From GCA-2786165 sp964625775 (GTDB taxonomy: Bacteria > Pseudomonadota > Gammaproteobacteria > Legionellales > Legionellaceae): a stretch of DNA of 64,000 nucleotides. The position numbers and the translations under genes are program-made. The notes under the pieces are model-generated. The model was not told where the DNA came from and searched no databases. It saw only the letters and a program-made list of their open reading frames with translations. The stretch covers positions 20,928-84,927 of the forward strand of contig CAZVEH010000002.1 of the NCBI GenBank assembly GCA_964625775.1, in the 5' to 3' direction. Every line of letters starts with the position of its first letter. Position 1 is the first letter of the stretch. This document shows, piece after piece, positions 53,350 through 63,900 of the stretch.

Positions 53350-55914
53350 CTATGAAAGGATACACATGCCACCCAAAGACTCATCCTCTGCCGCATAATT
53401 TAGAGAGGCACACTCATTAAAAGAAACAGGATCACTAAAAAAAATCCCCTGTTGGGATGGTCGCGATTGTGGCTGTATCGCCGCGACTGGATGCGCTAAA
53501 TCACATTGCAGTGCTCGAGTCGTATCGTTGGTCTCTAATATTTCGAAGGCAGAATGATTGTTTCTATCTTTTACAATACTAATCTGAGCTGTGACCGAGG
53601 TACAATTAAGCCGCTTAGGAGGCTGTGGATCTAAACACTGTTCACCTTTAAGAATCGTTTCCATTTCTTTGTTGCCAAGTTCAATAGCATAATCAACCGC
53701 TGTTTTATTTTTGGCATCTTTAATATCTACTAAAGCATCACTGTTTTTTAATAATTGAGCAATTTTCTTATGATCTCTGAGCACCGCCAGATGAAGAGCA
53801 GTAAATCTCTTTTCTGGATTACTATCTTGTGCATTTATATTTTTAACATATTGAATAAATATTTGAATGTCATCATATCGATTATTATGGGTAGCTATGC
53901 GTAGTCCTTTTTCTAAATTTTCTTGAGAATCATTTAGCAGCTTATACTCTTTTAGCTTGGATTTGGGAAAACCAAGCGCCGGTTTAAAGAAATGAGAATT
54001 AGACTCTATGTTAGCTTTCTCGTTGACTAAAACACTTGCGGAATTTCCTTTCTCAGCGTTTAATAAATTTAAAGGTAAGCTCATGAGGACTATTTTTGCT
54101 TGCTCATGCCCTGCCTTTGCAGATTTTTCAAACAACAGAAGCGCTTGTTTTTTGTCAGCTTCAAAATTTTCATCACTGCCATGCCAATAAAGCATGGCCA
54201 AGTTATACGTAGCATGTGGAAAAACATGAGTATAACTTAAGCCTTCTATGTCAATGCGTAACTGCATTGCCGCACTAAAGCATTCTATTGATTTGTCGGT
54301 ATCTTTATTAACACCACGCCCTGATTTATACAGAAGACCTAATTGATTATAGCTATTAGCGCTTCCCGCCAGGGATGCCTTTTGATGATAAATAAATGCT
54401 TTTTCATGAGAGCCTTGCTCTTCATAAAAATAACCAAGAGCGCATAAACAGGCAGCATGTTTCAGGCTTGCTCCTTGTAGCCAATACTTTTCTGCTTTCT
54501 TGCTATCTTTCTTAATGATTTCTCCTGCATGATATAGAGTGCCTAGTCGACCTAAGGCTGGTGGAAAACTCTCCTTAGCCAAAGCATTTAATAGACGCAT
54601 AATTTTAGCCCGCTGCTTTTTAGTGAAAGGGGCAGTCTCCATATAAGCGTCAATGACGACGGCTTTGAATTTATCCTCTACTATTGAAAAAACTGCTTCA
54701 TCTTCTTGTTGCCAGAAGCTTTCAACAATACCTTTACGATCTACATCAGATAATGGTTTCCGAAAGTATATAGGCGATAGAACCATTGCTTGTGCTTCAA
54801 TACAATTTGCTCTTGCAGCATCAAGTAAATAGTCATTTTGCTGGGTTTTCTCTATGCTGGGGTGAAAAGCCAATTGGAACAATGCTTTCTTAAAATTATT
54901 ATTTGCAGAGCGTTTGAGGTAGTTAAGGCTGAGCATCTCATCTTTTGTTGTTCCTATACCGAGTTGATAACATCTTGCTATTAAGCATTGTGCGTCCGGA
55001 TCGCCTGCATCTGCAGCCTGCTTAGCATACTTAAAGGCAAGTGCGGGATTTCTCTCAATACCTTCACCATAAAAATAAGCGCAACCAATATTAAAAGCAG
55101 AATGTGCATCACCTCCATCAGCAGCTTGTTTGTATAATAAACATCCTTTTTCTAGATCTTTTTTTATGCCTTTCCCAAAAAAATAAAAATGACCCAGCTT
55201 ACGAGTTGCAATGATAAACCCTAAATCGCTTGCGCGTTGATAATAATATTTAGCTTGCTCTAAATTTCTTTCAACGCCATCACCATAGCAGTACAGATCA
55301 CCTAATTGATGAATCGCCCAAACAAAATTTTGGGAAGCAGCGGCCATAAATAACTCAATTGCTTTCTGATCATTTTGGCGAATGCTTCGCCCTAACCAGT
55401 AACAACCTCCTAATGCATATTGCGCAAAAGGATTATTTTGTTTGGCCGATTTTTCATAGTATGTAATAGCTGCAGTATCATTTTGTTCAACGCCAATCCC
55501 AAATTGATAACAATGTCCTAACAAATATTGATCAAATGCGTCATTTTTTGTAGCACACTCCATGACTGTATTGATATTTTTAACTAACCATTCATGGCTT
55601 AGTTTTTCAATCATTGAGTGAAACGAATAGGACGTTTGAGGGCGTTTAATATGGACTTCATAGTAGCCATTGCCTTTTTTCATGGATTCAATTTTTTCTA
55701 AATTGTCCTCAGAAAACCAATTTGGAAACTCGCGAAATAATGTGCCCCTCTCACCCCTACTATTGATGTGATTACCACGACCAGTTACAAAACGAAATTG
55801 ATATGTATTTGTCTGCTCTGCTCCGCGCAAATAAAAGTTTACTCGATGTTGAGAATTTTCAGGCGAGGCACCATGCAAATCAACCATCCTTATATTTTCT
55901 TCTCTTTCCAACAT
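53350..55914 (-). CDS. Smr-Sel1-ankyrin fusion protein
   Basis: The 854-residue protein joins three modules. The N-terminus looks like an Smr domain: MVDLHGASPENSQHRVNFYL (DLHG at residues 12-15) then TGRGNHINSRGERGTLFREF (44-63), with the H/G pattern of MutS2-type Smr nucleases. About 10-15 Sel1-like repeats follow (about 110-620, for example FAQYALGGCYWLGRSIRQND and AYFYGEGIERNPALAFKYAK). The C-terminal part contains an ankyrin-like FTALHLAVLRDHKKIAQLL and KTAVDYAIELGNKEMETIL (about 705-765). Sel1 and ankyrin repeats bind proteins; Smr domains nick or bind nucleic acids. A nuclease with a protein-targeting platform is a reasonable reading, but no experimental analogue comes to mind. Confidence 0.85.
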   Translation of the reverse strand: MLEREENIRMVDLHGASPENSQHRVNFYLRGAEQTNTYQFRFVTGRGNHINSRGERGTLFREFPNWFSEDNLEKIESMKKGNGYYEVHIKRPQTSYSFHSMIEKLSHEWLVKNINTVMECATKNDAFDQYLLGHCYQFGIGVEQNDTAAITYYEKSAKQNNPFAQYALGGCYWLGRSIRQNDQKAIELFMAAASQNFVWAIHQLGDLYCYGDGVERNLEQAKYYYQRASDLGFIIATRKLGHFYFFGKGIKKDLEKGCLLYKQAADGGDAHSAFNIGCAYFYGEGIERNPALAFKYAKQAADAGDPDAQCLIARCYQLGIGTTKDEMLSLNYLKRSANNNFKKALFQLAFHPSIEKTQQNDYLLDAARANCIEAQAMVLSPIYFRKPLSDVDRKGIVESFWQQEDEAVFSIVEDKFKAVVIDAYMETAPFTKKQRAKIMRLLNALAKESFPPALGRLGTLYHAGEIIKKDSKKAEKYWLQGASLKHAACLCALGYFYEEQGSHEKAFIYHQKASLAGSANSYNQLGLLYKSGRGVNKDTDKSIECFSAAMQLRIDIEGLSYTHVFPHATYNLAMLYWHGSDENFEADKKQALLLFEKSAKAGHEQAKIVLMSLPLNLLNAEKGNSASVLVNEKANIESNSHFFKPALGFPKSKLKEYKLLNDSQENLEKGLRIATHNNRYDDIQIFIQYVKNINAQDSNPEKRFTALHLAVLRDHKKIAQLLKNSDALVDIKDAKNKTAVDYAIELGNKEMETILKGEQCLDPQPPKRLNCTSVTAQISIVKDRNNHSAFEILETNDTTRALQCDLAHPVAAIQPQSRPSQQGIFFSDPVSFNECASLNYAAEDESLGGMCILS

Positions 55915-56120
55915 TAAGTTGCTCCTTAGCCAGATTAGTTAAAATCTCAAATTAACTCTTTATGTGCTGCCCAGGCTCTAATGTAATGAACCATCCTAAA
56001 AATTCTGGCTCATTGATATCAAGCCCCGCTGTTCCAGGAGGACCCGCAAGAGCCTGTCAAATTAATTAAATTTGAATTGGGCTGGATATGCGGCAAGACT
56101 CGACTTTAAACGCCCATATT

Positions 56121-57194
56121 TTACCAAGAGCAAGACAGGGTTCTTCTTTTTTCGACAAGCTCGTCATCATTGTGGTTTTGAACAAAGTGTTTTATGTGGA
56201 TTTTATTAGCAATTTCTTGTTCTAGTCTATCACATAACAGCTCACTCTCTCTGATTGATTGATCAACATCTATTTGAATATCAATTGCAGACTCACTATA
56301 GGTAACGTGTTGATTTTTTGATAACTCAAGTAATGCCGCTTCATATTCAGCAATTTTTTCTTTTAGCTTGGAAGAAAGCCTATCATACTCAATAATTGAA
56401 GCTTGTTGCTCTCGAGAAAATTCATCAAACTTTTCTAGGCTAGTCTTAAATCCTACGCAAGTTTCTCCTAGGCGCCTATCAGACTCGCTGATTGACAGAG
56501 CATTTGTACTCATTTCCTCTTCGTGTCGGTGAATTTTGGTATATGCGGCCTGTAATTGACCTTTTAGAGTTGCAGTAGATTCGACCAAATCTTTTTTATT
56601 GTTTTCCAAAGCAAGTACGACTTCTTTAAATTGAATGACTTGACTCAATAGATTGGCGTTATTTTCTTCAAGTCTTGAATTGATAGTTTCCATTTGAGAG
56701 GTTAATTGATAAAGAGATGTAAACGTTTGTTGTATTATATCGTTAACACCATCAAGATGATTAATGGAATCAACCAAAGATTGCTTTAAGTGGAGAAGGT
56801 CTTCCTCGATCAACTCTTCTTGTTCTTGGGTAGTTTGATAATGATTTTCCATTAAAAAAGCAATGGCGACATAAGTTATTCCAATTAATATGTAAGAAAG
56901 ACTAAGAAAATAGATTGCGCCAATAATGGCTACTCCAAGTATAATTTTTACTGCAAGATATTGTTTTCCAAACCATTCAGCTGCGGTAGCAAAATAGCTT
57001 TTTCTAGCTTTGTACCTTTGCATCAACTCGTCAACATTGATTGAATCTGATAAAGTAACTATGAGGCCTTGGTATGTCGCGATCCTTTCTAATTGAGCAA
57101 CTGCCGCTGATCTTAAGTTTTCGCTGCTTACATTAACCGCAACTTCTACAAAAGGGGCAAGAAAGCGAGCATGATGCTCTTGGTTATTTTCCAT
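56121..57194 (-). CDS. membrane-embedded coiled-coil protein
   Basis: The 357-residue product has two adjoining hydrophobic segments (about residues 85-120, LAVKIILGVAIIGAIYFLSL and YILIGITYVAIAFLM) that could form a hairpin, followed by a long coiled coil of about 200 residues (TSLYQLTSQMETINSRLEEN and LVESTATLKGQLQAAYTKIH). No catalytic motif is evident. It overlaps the small coiled-coil gene upstream by 11 bases, so the two are probably made together and may form a complex. Confidence 0.72.
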   Translation of the reverse strand: MENNQEHHARFLAPFVEVAVNVSSENLRSAAVAQLERIATYQGLIVTLSDSINVDELMQRYKARKSYFATAAEWFGKQYLAVKIILGVAIIGAIYFLSLSYILIGITYVAIAFLMENHYQTTQEQEELIEEDLLHLKQSLVDSINHLDGVNDIIQQTFTSLYQLTSQMETINSRLEENNANLLSQVIQFKEVVLALENNKKDLVESTATLKGQLQAAYTKIHRHEEEMSTNALSISESDRRLGETCVGFKTSLEKFDEFSREQQASIIEYDRLSSKLKEKIAEYEAALLELSKNQHVTYSESAIDIQIDVDQSIRESELLCDRLEQEIANKIHIKHFVQNHNDDELVEKRRTLSCSW

Positions 57195-57459
57195 ATGATT
57201 CTCCTGGTAATGCCTTGACGTGTTGTTTGAATAGTCTAATTTGGTTTGTTATAGCTGCTTTTTTTGAGGCTAATGGGCTATCTGACTCAAGTACGTGGAT
57301 CAACGACATGGTCAAAGAGGTGAGTTTTTTATGTTGTGTAAGAAGTTTTTGTATATTGGCTTTATAAACCTGATTTTGGTTTTGAAGTTTCTCTAGTTTT
57401 TTATGTAATTCTGAAATTTCATCTAAATTGATAACATAATTTTGCATAACAACATCCAA
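57184..57459 (-). CDS. small coiled-coil protein, partner of the following gene
   Basis: A 91-residue product made almost entirely of one coiled coil (ISELHKKLEKLQNQNQVYKA and IQKLLTQHKKLTSLTMSLIH). There is no membrane segment. Its end overlaps the start of the membrane coiled-coil gene (57194) by 11 bases, indicating translational coupling and a likely physical partnership. Function is unknown. Confidence 0.65.
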   Translation of the reverse strand: MDVVMQNYVINLDEISELHKKLEKLQNQNQVYKANIQKLLTQHKKLTSLTMSLIHVLESDSPLASKKAAITNQIRLFKQHVKALPGESYGK

Positions 57460-57596
57460 ACATAGTCCAATAGAGACTGAGTTTTTTTATTGTTATTGGT
57501 CAATCTATGACAAATTTTACCACTTCTGAGTTATAAAATGAACAAAGATATTTTACTACAACCAAATAAGATGTTTCTCGCCCTATTTCTGGTCAA

Positions 57597-60062
57597 TTAC
57601 CATGAATATTGAGTGCCATTACTGTCCTCGTCACTATCATGTGTTTTTCCAAAATGTCCTTCTAAGTTCATTTCAAACATGGTTTTTTCGGTGCCATCTA
57701 GATTATCTGCTATTTCTTCCCAATCAATATCTTCTCCGATTTCTTCAATAAATTGGTATAGTTTTTCAGGAATAATTGGTGTGTGTTCATAGACTAATTC
57801 TTGTATATCATCACAAGTTGCATAAGAAAAAAACTCTTCATCTTCATGAAATAACTTACGTAATTGATCGAAGCCGTATCCTCTTTCATCCATGGCCAAA
57901 GCAATATTGCCTTCAGCCATGCCTTCTAACTCATCTAATGAAAGCCCTAATATACTTGGCCAAAGCTCTTCATTGTCATTTATTAACTCAAGCCATGTTT
58001 CATGGGCTAATAAAGCTAGTTTTTGCAAAGAAATTGTTTTGAAGTCATCTATAGGTATAACATCATCTTGAAGGTAAGGTACGAAGTGGCTTGCCACCAT
58101 TTTTAAGAATTCATAAGAGCGTTTCCGGATCCAAACCAAATCTTGTTCTGCGCAAGTTTCTGATATTTCCAAAATGTACCCTTCACTCTCAGCTTGTAGT
58201 TCATTAAGCTTCTTTTCTAGTTCTACTTTTCTACGCCGGTACATGGTGAGATTTTCAATATCTTCACGTTTACCAGTCCTTGCAACCTGTTTTTGTAATA
58301 TTGAAATTTTACTTTCAGCTTCTACAAGTTTTTCTCTTAGATATGCCTGTTTAGCATTTTCTGTATTTACTGATAGATCTATATTGTGACGCCCATCTCC
58401 TTCTGGATTTTCAATAATTAAATGTCTATCTTTTTTCTTTCGATGTATATCACTTCCGGCAACCGGTTTGAAAAAAGCTCTTTGATTGGTTGAATTGTAC
58501 TCAAATGGCAGGCCAAGCGGGTATTTTCCTTCGATGCGATATAAATCTTTGACGAGTTTTCCAAGTATTAACACTTTATCTATCGCCGAGGCCCTTCTAA
58601 AATCATCCAGTAGCTTTTGGCGATAGCCGCTCTCTCTGAGTTTCCTTAACCTGTGCACGATAGATAGAGCGATGCCAGGTAATATATCTGGGCCGTAAAA
58701 AATCTCTTCAGTAAATTTAACCGTCTCGCTCTTAGTAGCTATAGTGGTCCCAAAAGATTTCTGAGTATCTTTTGAACCTGTTTGGTAAGTACTTATTGGT
58801 GTTGTCCGATAAGTATAACGAATACCATCTGCGCTTTTATTTTTTTGTGCCTTATTGTTAACGTCCGCAGGAGCTGCTTTGAATAATAACCGTTTGCCTT
58901 CATAGAGCGTTTGTTGTCTGTTATGACTAGAAAATGGGACTAATTGATCATGTAATGATATCCACCCTATCTCTCTTAATAATGATAGGTCGGTAATCAT
59001 TCGAGTATTACCATAGCGTGTTTGGTCACTGTTTACACCATCAACATAGCAGCGAAAAAAGATAAAACCACCGTTGCCTAGCTCTTGTAAATTGCCTGGC
59101 GTTGAAAAAGGCGATTCATATTGAGGGCAATGACGATGAATTTCGGTCAAGGAATCTAAACGACCATTCCTTGCAATATCAGCGAAATGATTTGTGCCAT
59201 GCTGCAACTTATAAGGTAAATCTAATAAACCAGCGTACAAATCTATTTCGTCGGGTAGAAGTCCAAATCTATTGTTGTCGGTATCAGGAATTTTTTTGAA
59301 CTTGATTCCAGCATCGAGCTCAATAGCTAAAGCTTGCTTAAGTGCTCGGAGATTTCGATTAGACAACAACTTAATGGGATTGATTGAATTAGGTGTGATT
59401 TTCTGAATTGCCGTCTTTATTTCACTTGAAGATTTTTTGGATTTTTTAATGACCTTGATTTCTTCGCGTATTCTAAGCCGTTCAGGCTGCATTTTTTCTC
59501 TCAAAGCAGCTTGTATAGTATCTGTGCTTTTATTTAAATAGGCAGTAAATTCGGCTTTTCTATACTTGAGTCCTGAATAAATACCCTGATACGCTCTTTG
59601 CACTTTATAAGCTTGTTTAAACAATGTAAGACCATTTACTACCAAGGCTGCCTGCTTTTGGTCACTCAAAGGCGATGATTTTTTTGAGCTGGCTTTTGAT
59701 TTGCATATATCATCAGCTCTATGAAATAGCGATAACAGATGAGCTGCATATTTTCCAGAAAGTCCAATTAAGCCGCCAGCTTCAACTAAATCAGAAAAGT
59801 TAACATGTGATTTCAATTTTTCATGTAGATCTGTAATTTCCGACAAAAGTTTCTTTGCCGTTGCTATCCGCTCTTCAACTTCGGTGAATTGAGACGTTTC
59901 AATTTTAGCGATTCGCCGCTCTATAGAATGAATTTTGCGATCTAGCGCATCTACAGAAAGGAATTTTTTTCGTAAAATGGTTTTGATAGCAAGCTGCTCA
60001 TCAAAAGCTTGAATAAGTGTATCTAATTCAGAATCTAGATTTTCCGTATGTGGTTTTTTCAT
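57597..60062 (-). CDS. 821-residue effector/toxin-like protein with a possible ADP-ribosyltransferase-like core
   Basis: The N-terminus (about 1-220) is helical and charged. The middle contains LQHGTNHFADIARNGRLDSL (HGT at 288-290), GGFIFFRCYVD (332-342) and QTRYGNTRMITDLSLLREIG (347-366) with GWISLHDQLVPF. The initial His-Gly-Thr and FIFF-type strand recall the donor loop of ADP-ribosyltransferase folds, but the expected catalytic Glu cannot be placed, so this is only a hint. A coiled coil (about 585-650) and an acidic C-terminus follow. No signal peptide or membrane segment is visible. The gene is alone on its strand with 137 bases to the next. Host-directed effector or intracellular toxin are both possible. 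Confidence 0.65.
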   Translation of the reverse strand: MKKPHTENLDSELDTLIQAFDEQLAIKTILRKKFLSVDALDRKIHSIERRIAKIETSQFTEVEERIATAKKLLSEITDLHEKLKSHVNFSDLVEAGGLIGLSGKYAAHLLSLFHRADDICKSKASSKKSSPLSDQKQAALVVNGLTLFKQAYKVQRAYQGIYSGLKYRKAEFTAYLNKSTDTIQAALREKMQPERLRIREEIKVIKKSKKSSSEIKTAIQKITPNSINPIKLLSNRNLRALKQALAIELDAGIKFKKIPDTDNNRFGLLPDEIDLYAGLLDLPYKLQHGTNHFADIARNGRLDSLTEIHRHCPQYESPFSTPGNLQELGNGGFIFFRCYVDGVNSDQTRYGNTRMITDLSLLREIGWISLHDQLVPFSSHNRQQTLYEGKRLLFKAAPADVNNKAQKNKSADGIRYTYRTTPISTYQTGSKDTQKSFGTTIATKSETVKFTEEIFYGPDILPGIALSIVHRLRKLRESGYRQKLLDDFRRASAIDKVLILGKLVKDLYRIEGKYPLGLPFEYNSTNQRAFFKPVAGSDIHRKKKDRHLIIENPEGDGRHNIDLSVNTENAKQAYLREKLVEAESKISILQKQVARTGKREDIENLTMYRRRKVELEKKLNELQAESEGYILEISETCAEQDLVWIRKRSYEFLKMVASHFVPYLQDDVIPIDDFKTISLQKLALLAHETWLELINDNEELWPSILGLSLDELEGMAEGNIALAMDERGYGFDQLRKLFHEDEEFFSYATCDDIQELVYEHTPIIPEKLYQFIEEIGEDIDWEEIADNLDGTEKTMFEMNLEGHFGKTHDSDEDSNGTQYSW

Positions 60063-60600
60063 AAGTAGGCCAAGGATTTAACATATGTTCATGCTACTGG
60101 AGATAAGTGACCTATATAGTAGCTTTTTTCTATTTCAGCCCTGGCATCACTTTGCTACATCCATTGATTAAGGAGCGTTGAATTATAGATCTCAGCAACT
60201 TATACGTCCACAGGGAATTTCTGGGGTTAGCGGCATCGGCGCACATGATTATATTTCATATAGAAAAACCATCACAAACGCGCAATGAATCTGCGCTCAA
60301 AATAAAGAGAATGCCAATGAGTAACACATAAGATAAATTAACAAAAATATGTACAACAACTAAAACCTAGCACACCTTTCGCAAGCTGGAAGCATGCCGA
60401 TTAACTCATTGAAATATATGGTTTTTATTGGGAATTCATTAAGAAAATCTCAGGATTGAGCGGTGAACAGGTGGTGAATGATTTGGTGAACCCATGGTGA
60501 AGGGTATATTCCTTATAGATAAAGGGGCTATTAACCCATGCTCACCAACGGTTCATCGCTGTTTTCACCAATGGTTCACCACATTTTGGTGTCCTGGGTG
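60063..60600. repeat. intergenic cluster of GGTGAA / TTCACC motifs
   Basis: Within 60462-60580, GGTGAA occurs at 60462, 60473, 60485 and 60496 and the complement TTCACC at 60564 and 60575. The clustering in a gene-free stretch suggests a protein-binding array or an imprint of a lost gene; I cannot tell which. The rest of the interval shows no gene. Confidence 0.45.
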
Positions 60601-60975
60601 AGTAGAATGGCCAGATCACTCCGACCAAATCCTCCTCAAAACCGGACTTGCGGAACTACCGCACCCGGCTCCCGATAGATCAGTGTCCCCACTCATATTC
60701 AGTGAGTCTAAAACATCGATACAGTTTTTCTTTTCTTTGGAAAACCTGTTATTTCAAGTAATTGAACCAATCTGTCCCATGTTACCCTGCGCTTGCCGCC
60801 ACGACGATTTAACCATCGCAATATCAAGCGCTTTGTTCGTTCAAGAAATTGTCCCACTCGTCTTTGATTATCAGAGACACCATGATAGTTGCCTATCCTG
60901 TTACCGAATGACCGACTTAATCACACCAAAAGTGTTTTCCGTGTTCAAATTGAGGGTCGTGTGGAATAACTAATA
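60600..60975 (-). pseudogene. group II intron relic with reverse-transcriptase/maturase C-terminus
   Basis: On the minus strand YHGVSDNQRRVGQFLERTKR, LILRWLNRRGGKRRVTWDRL and VQLLEITGFPKKRKT match the conserved thumb/maturase end of group II intron reverse transcriptases. The downstream GAGCCGGGTGCGGTAGTTCC and CAAGTCCGGTTTTGAGG are a typical stem region linked to such introns. The catalytic RT domains are missing and stops interrupt the upstream frame, so only a 3-prime fragment remains. Confidence 0.75.
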
Positions 60976-60991
60976 AAAATATTAATTCTAA

Positions 60992-63900
60992 CTAGGGGTT
61001 CGAGCCCGGAACTGTTACGTTAACCACGTCGGCATCAATAAGAGTCGCTGGTGCTTTCAATATGGGAGGTTTTATCTGACACACTGATACTGTTTTTTTG
61101 TTACTAAGAAACCCTGGCTTCCACCCGCCAACTTCTTTAAAATTTTTTGACCTCACGCCAGAAATCCCGATAGGTGAATTTTTTAAAACAAAAGCGGTCT
61201 GATTGTTGATTTTAACAGCATTTTCTCCAACCTTTTGTTGTGCATCATCATTCAATGCTTTACTACTATTTGTTTTCGTATTACCGGCTGATGTACTTTT
61301 TTTCTTACTAAGAAATCCAGACTTCCACCCATTAATTTTTTTAGAGTTCTGTGGATTGGCATCGACAGGCACTACGGGTGATTGTGGTGCAGATACCAGT
61401 AAAACATCATTCTCTTTAACATCATTTGAATTAATTTTCTCTAACTCTTGATGTTGGACATTATCATTCGATGCTTCACCGTCGCTTGTTTTTATACCCA
61501 TATAATATAGTACTTTCTGAAATGCGTCTTGATGGATTTCTAACGCTTCCTCCTCTCTACCCAATCGACCCAAAGCAGAAGCTAAATTTGTTTGAAATTC
61601 TAATCCAACATGATTTTTAAGATGGTACTCTTTAATAAATTTATTCCAAAAATATTGCTTTGTCTCACTACTATAGCTCCTAGCAAAAGTTTCAAAGGCC
61701 TTCTCACGAAGCTTATTTGCAGCATCGGAGTTTTTTGGATCATCGCTCGCAACATTCATATATTTTGTCGCCATACAAAAATAAAAACGATAATTATCAA
61801 ATTGTGAAAATAACGCCTTTTGATAATAGACGTCTGCTCTCGTATAATCACCAAGATTAATTAATATAATTGAGAAATGTTGATATGCATTTGCCGTTTC
61901 CTCATTTTTTTCACCATAGTATGACTCCAGTATGGGTAAAGATTTTTCCAAAGATTCTTTTGCTAAGTTATAATGAGTTAACATTCTTAACGTTAATGCA
62001 AAATTATGCCTGACTTGCGCTACTTGAATGCTAGTTTCACCCAATTCAGTAATAAGTATTGGTAAAGCACTTTCATACCGTTTCATTGATTCAGAGTATT
62101 CTCCGAGTCTCTCTAAAACTGTCGCCAAATTTTGTTGAGTTGTAGCTGTTATGAGATGGTTTTCGCCATGTTTCTTTGTTAATACAGGCAAAATTATTTC
62201 ATATACTTTTTTAGCCTGTTCATATAGACCTATCTCTTTTAAAACATCAGCATAGTCTTGCTGGATATCGATTGTTTTGTTATGCGTAGGCCCCCACTGT
62301 TTATTAAATACGGGTATTATCTCTTCATATAAACCTTTTGACTCATCATATTTACCAGAAATTTTAAAATTCTCCGCCCTTCTCAATTGCACTTCTATGG
62401 TACGCAAGTCTGTTTTACCATATGTTTGACGTTCAATCTTTAATGCTCTTTCGTAATAATACTCTGCATCAACATGTTTTTTTTGCAATAAAAAGAGATT
62501 TCCCCAATTAACTAATATCATTGCCTTTTGCTTATCATGATGGTCTGACTCGCTTATCAAATTCCAAGCTTGTTGATAGTGTGTTTCTGCTTCATCAAGA
62601 TTTCCTTGACTCAATAATGTGTTAGCTAAATCACATACGCCAACAGCCCTTAAAAAGGACTGTTGGCCAAATTTCTCTGTAATTGTAATAGCTGATTCTT
62701 GATATAGTTTTTCGGCTTCCAAGGCTTTATTTTGTGCAAGTAATGTATCAGCTAATTGTTTTTTTATCAGTGCAATATTATCTTTCATGTGACTAAAAAA
62801 ACGCTGCATTATAAATAGGTTTTGGCGATAAATAACTTCGGCCTTATCAAAATTTTCAAATGAGAAATGGAGCTCTGCCAATCGATTTTGAAAAATTACC
62901 TCATCAAAATATAGTCGATTATCTAATGCAGACATTTTGTTTAACCAATATTGGCTCCAAGAGGCTATATGAGGGAAGTAAATCCTGCAGATAGATAAAT
63001 CTTCAGGCGAAACCAAGCCAAAGGCGTTATGCATCATCCACCCTAATTTATATGTGGCAGATTTATGCTCATACTTTCCAATAGAAAACACATGAATAGG
63101 CAAAAGTAATTTTGTTTCCTCGACACTTAAGAGTTCTGGCCAAAAATTATCTCGTAATACTTTTTGTACTACGCTATGCATAGATAGACTATAAAGCTTA
63201 TCCAAATCTGAGCGTGCATTTTCATAGTGCAATAAGGAGTAATTTTGTGCCTCCTCAATGAGAAAATAAAAATTTTCCTCAAGTAATGGACTAAAATCAT
63301 CTGAAAATTTTTTCAAATAATTTTTCAGCAATTGTTGCGGAATACCATTCCCATCTAAAAACCCACAAAAACATAACAGATGCCAAAGAAGCACGTTCCG
63401 TGTATTTTCTGGTCCCTCAATGGCTTTTTTGATTGATAGCTTTACTGCTGCTTCTTGTGTTTTTAATATTCTAAACTCTGGAATTGTACTTTCTTTGTCA
63501 CGTGGCACACAATCTTTATTGGTGGTTAGAAGAGTTTTTTGTTTTGCAAGCAACAAGTCCGTCTCCTGGTTTAATAAATTCTGATAATCAAGATAGGTAA
63601 ACACTGCTGAGCCTCGTTCTCTCCTCAATTTATTTTCCCACAAAAGATAACTACCTGCTTGCACTATTGCCAATGGTAAGTGACTCAATGTTTTAACAAG
63701 GCTCTCTTGCTCGGCGCGATCGCCCAAAGACAATATTTTGCTTAATGGCTCCAATACTTTATCTAATATCTGACAGCTTTCTTCTGTAAACAATAAAATG
63801 TCCTTTTCTTCAGAGGAGTATCTACTTAAATCCAATGAACTAAATTCGTCCAAAAATGGTGGTTTATGCTGTGTTGTAATCAGGAGCAACCCATTTCCCA

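Noticed and set aside
60683..60973. Plus-strand 96-residue open frame
   Set aside because: It is antisense to the group II maturase remnant and has no family-like sequence.
61000..61016. GGTTCGAGCCC looks like a tRNA T-arm
   Set aside because: It lies in the last codons of the NB-ARC-TPR gene, and the flanks do not fold into acceptor, D or anticodon arms.
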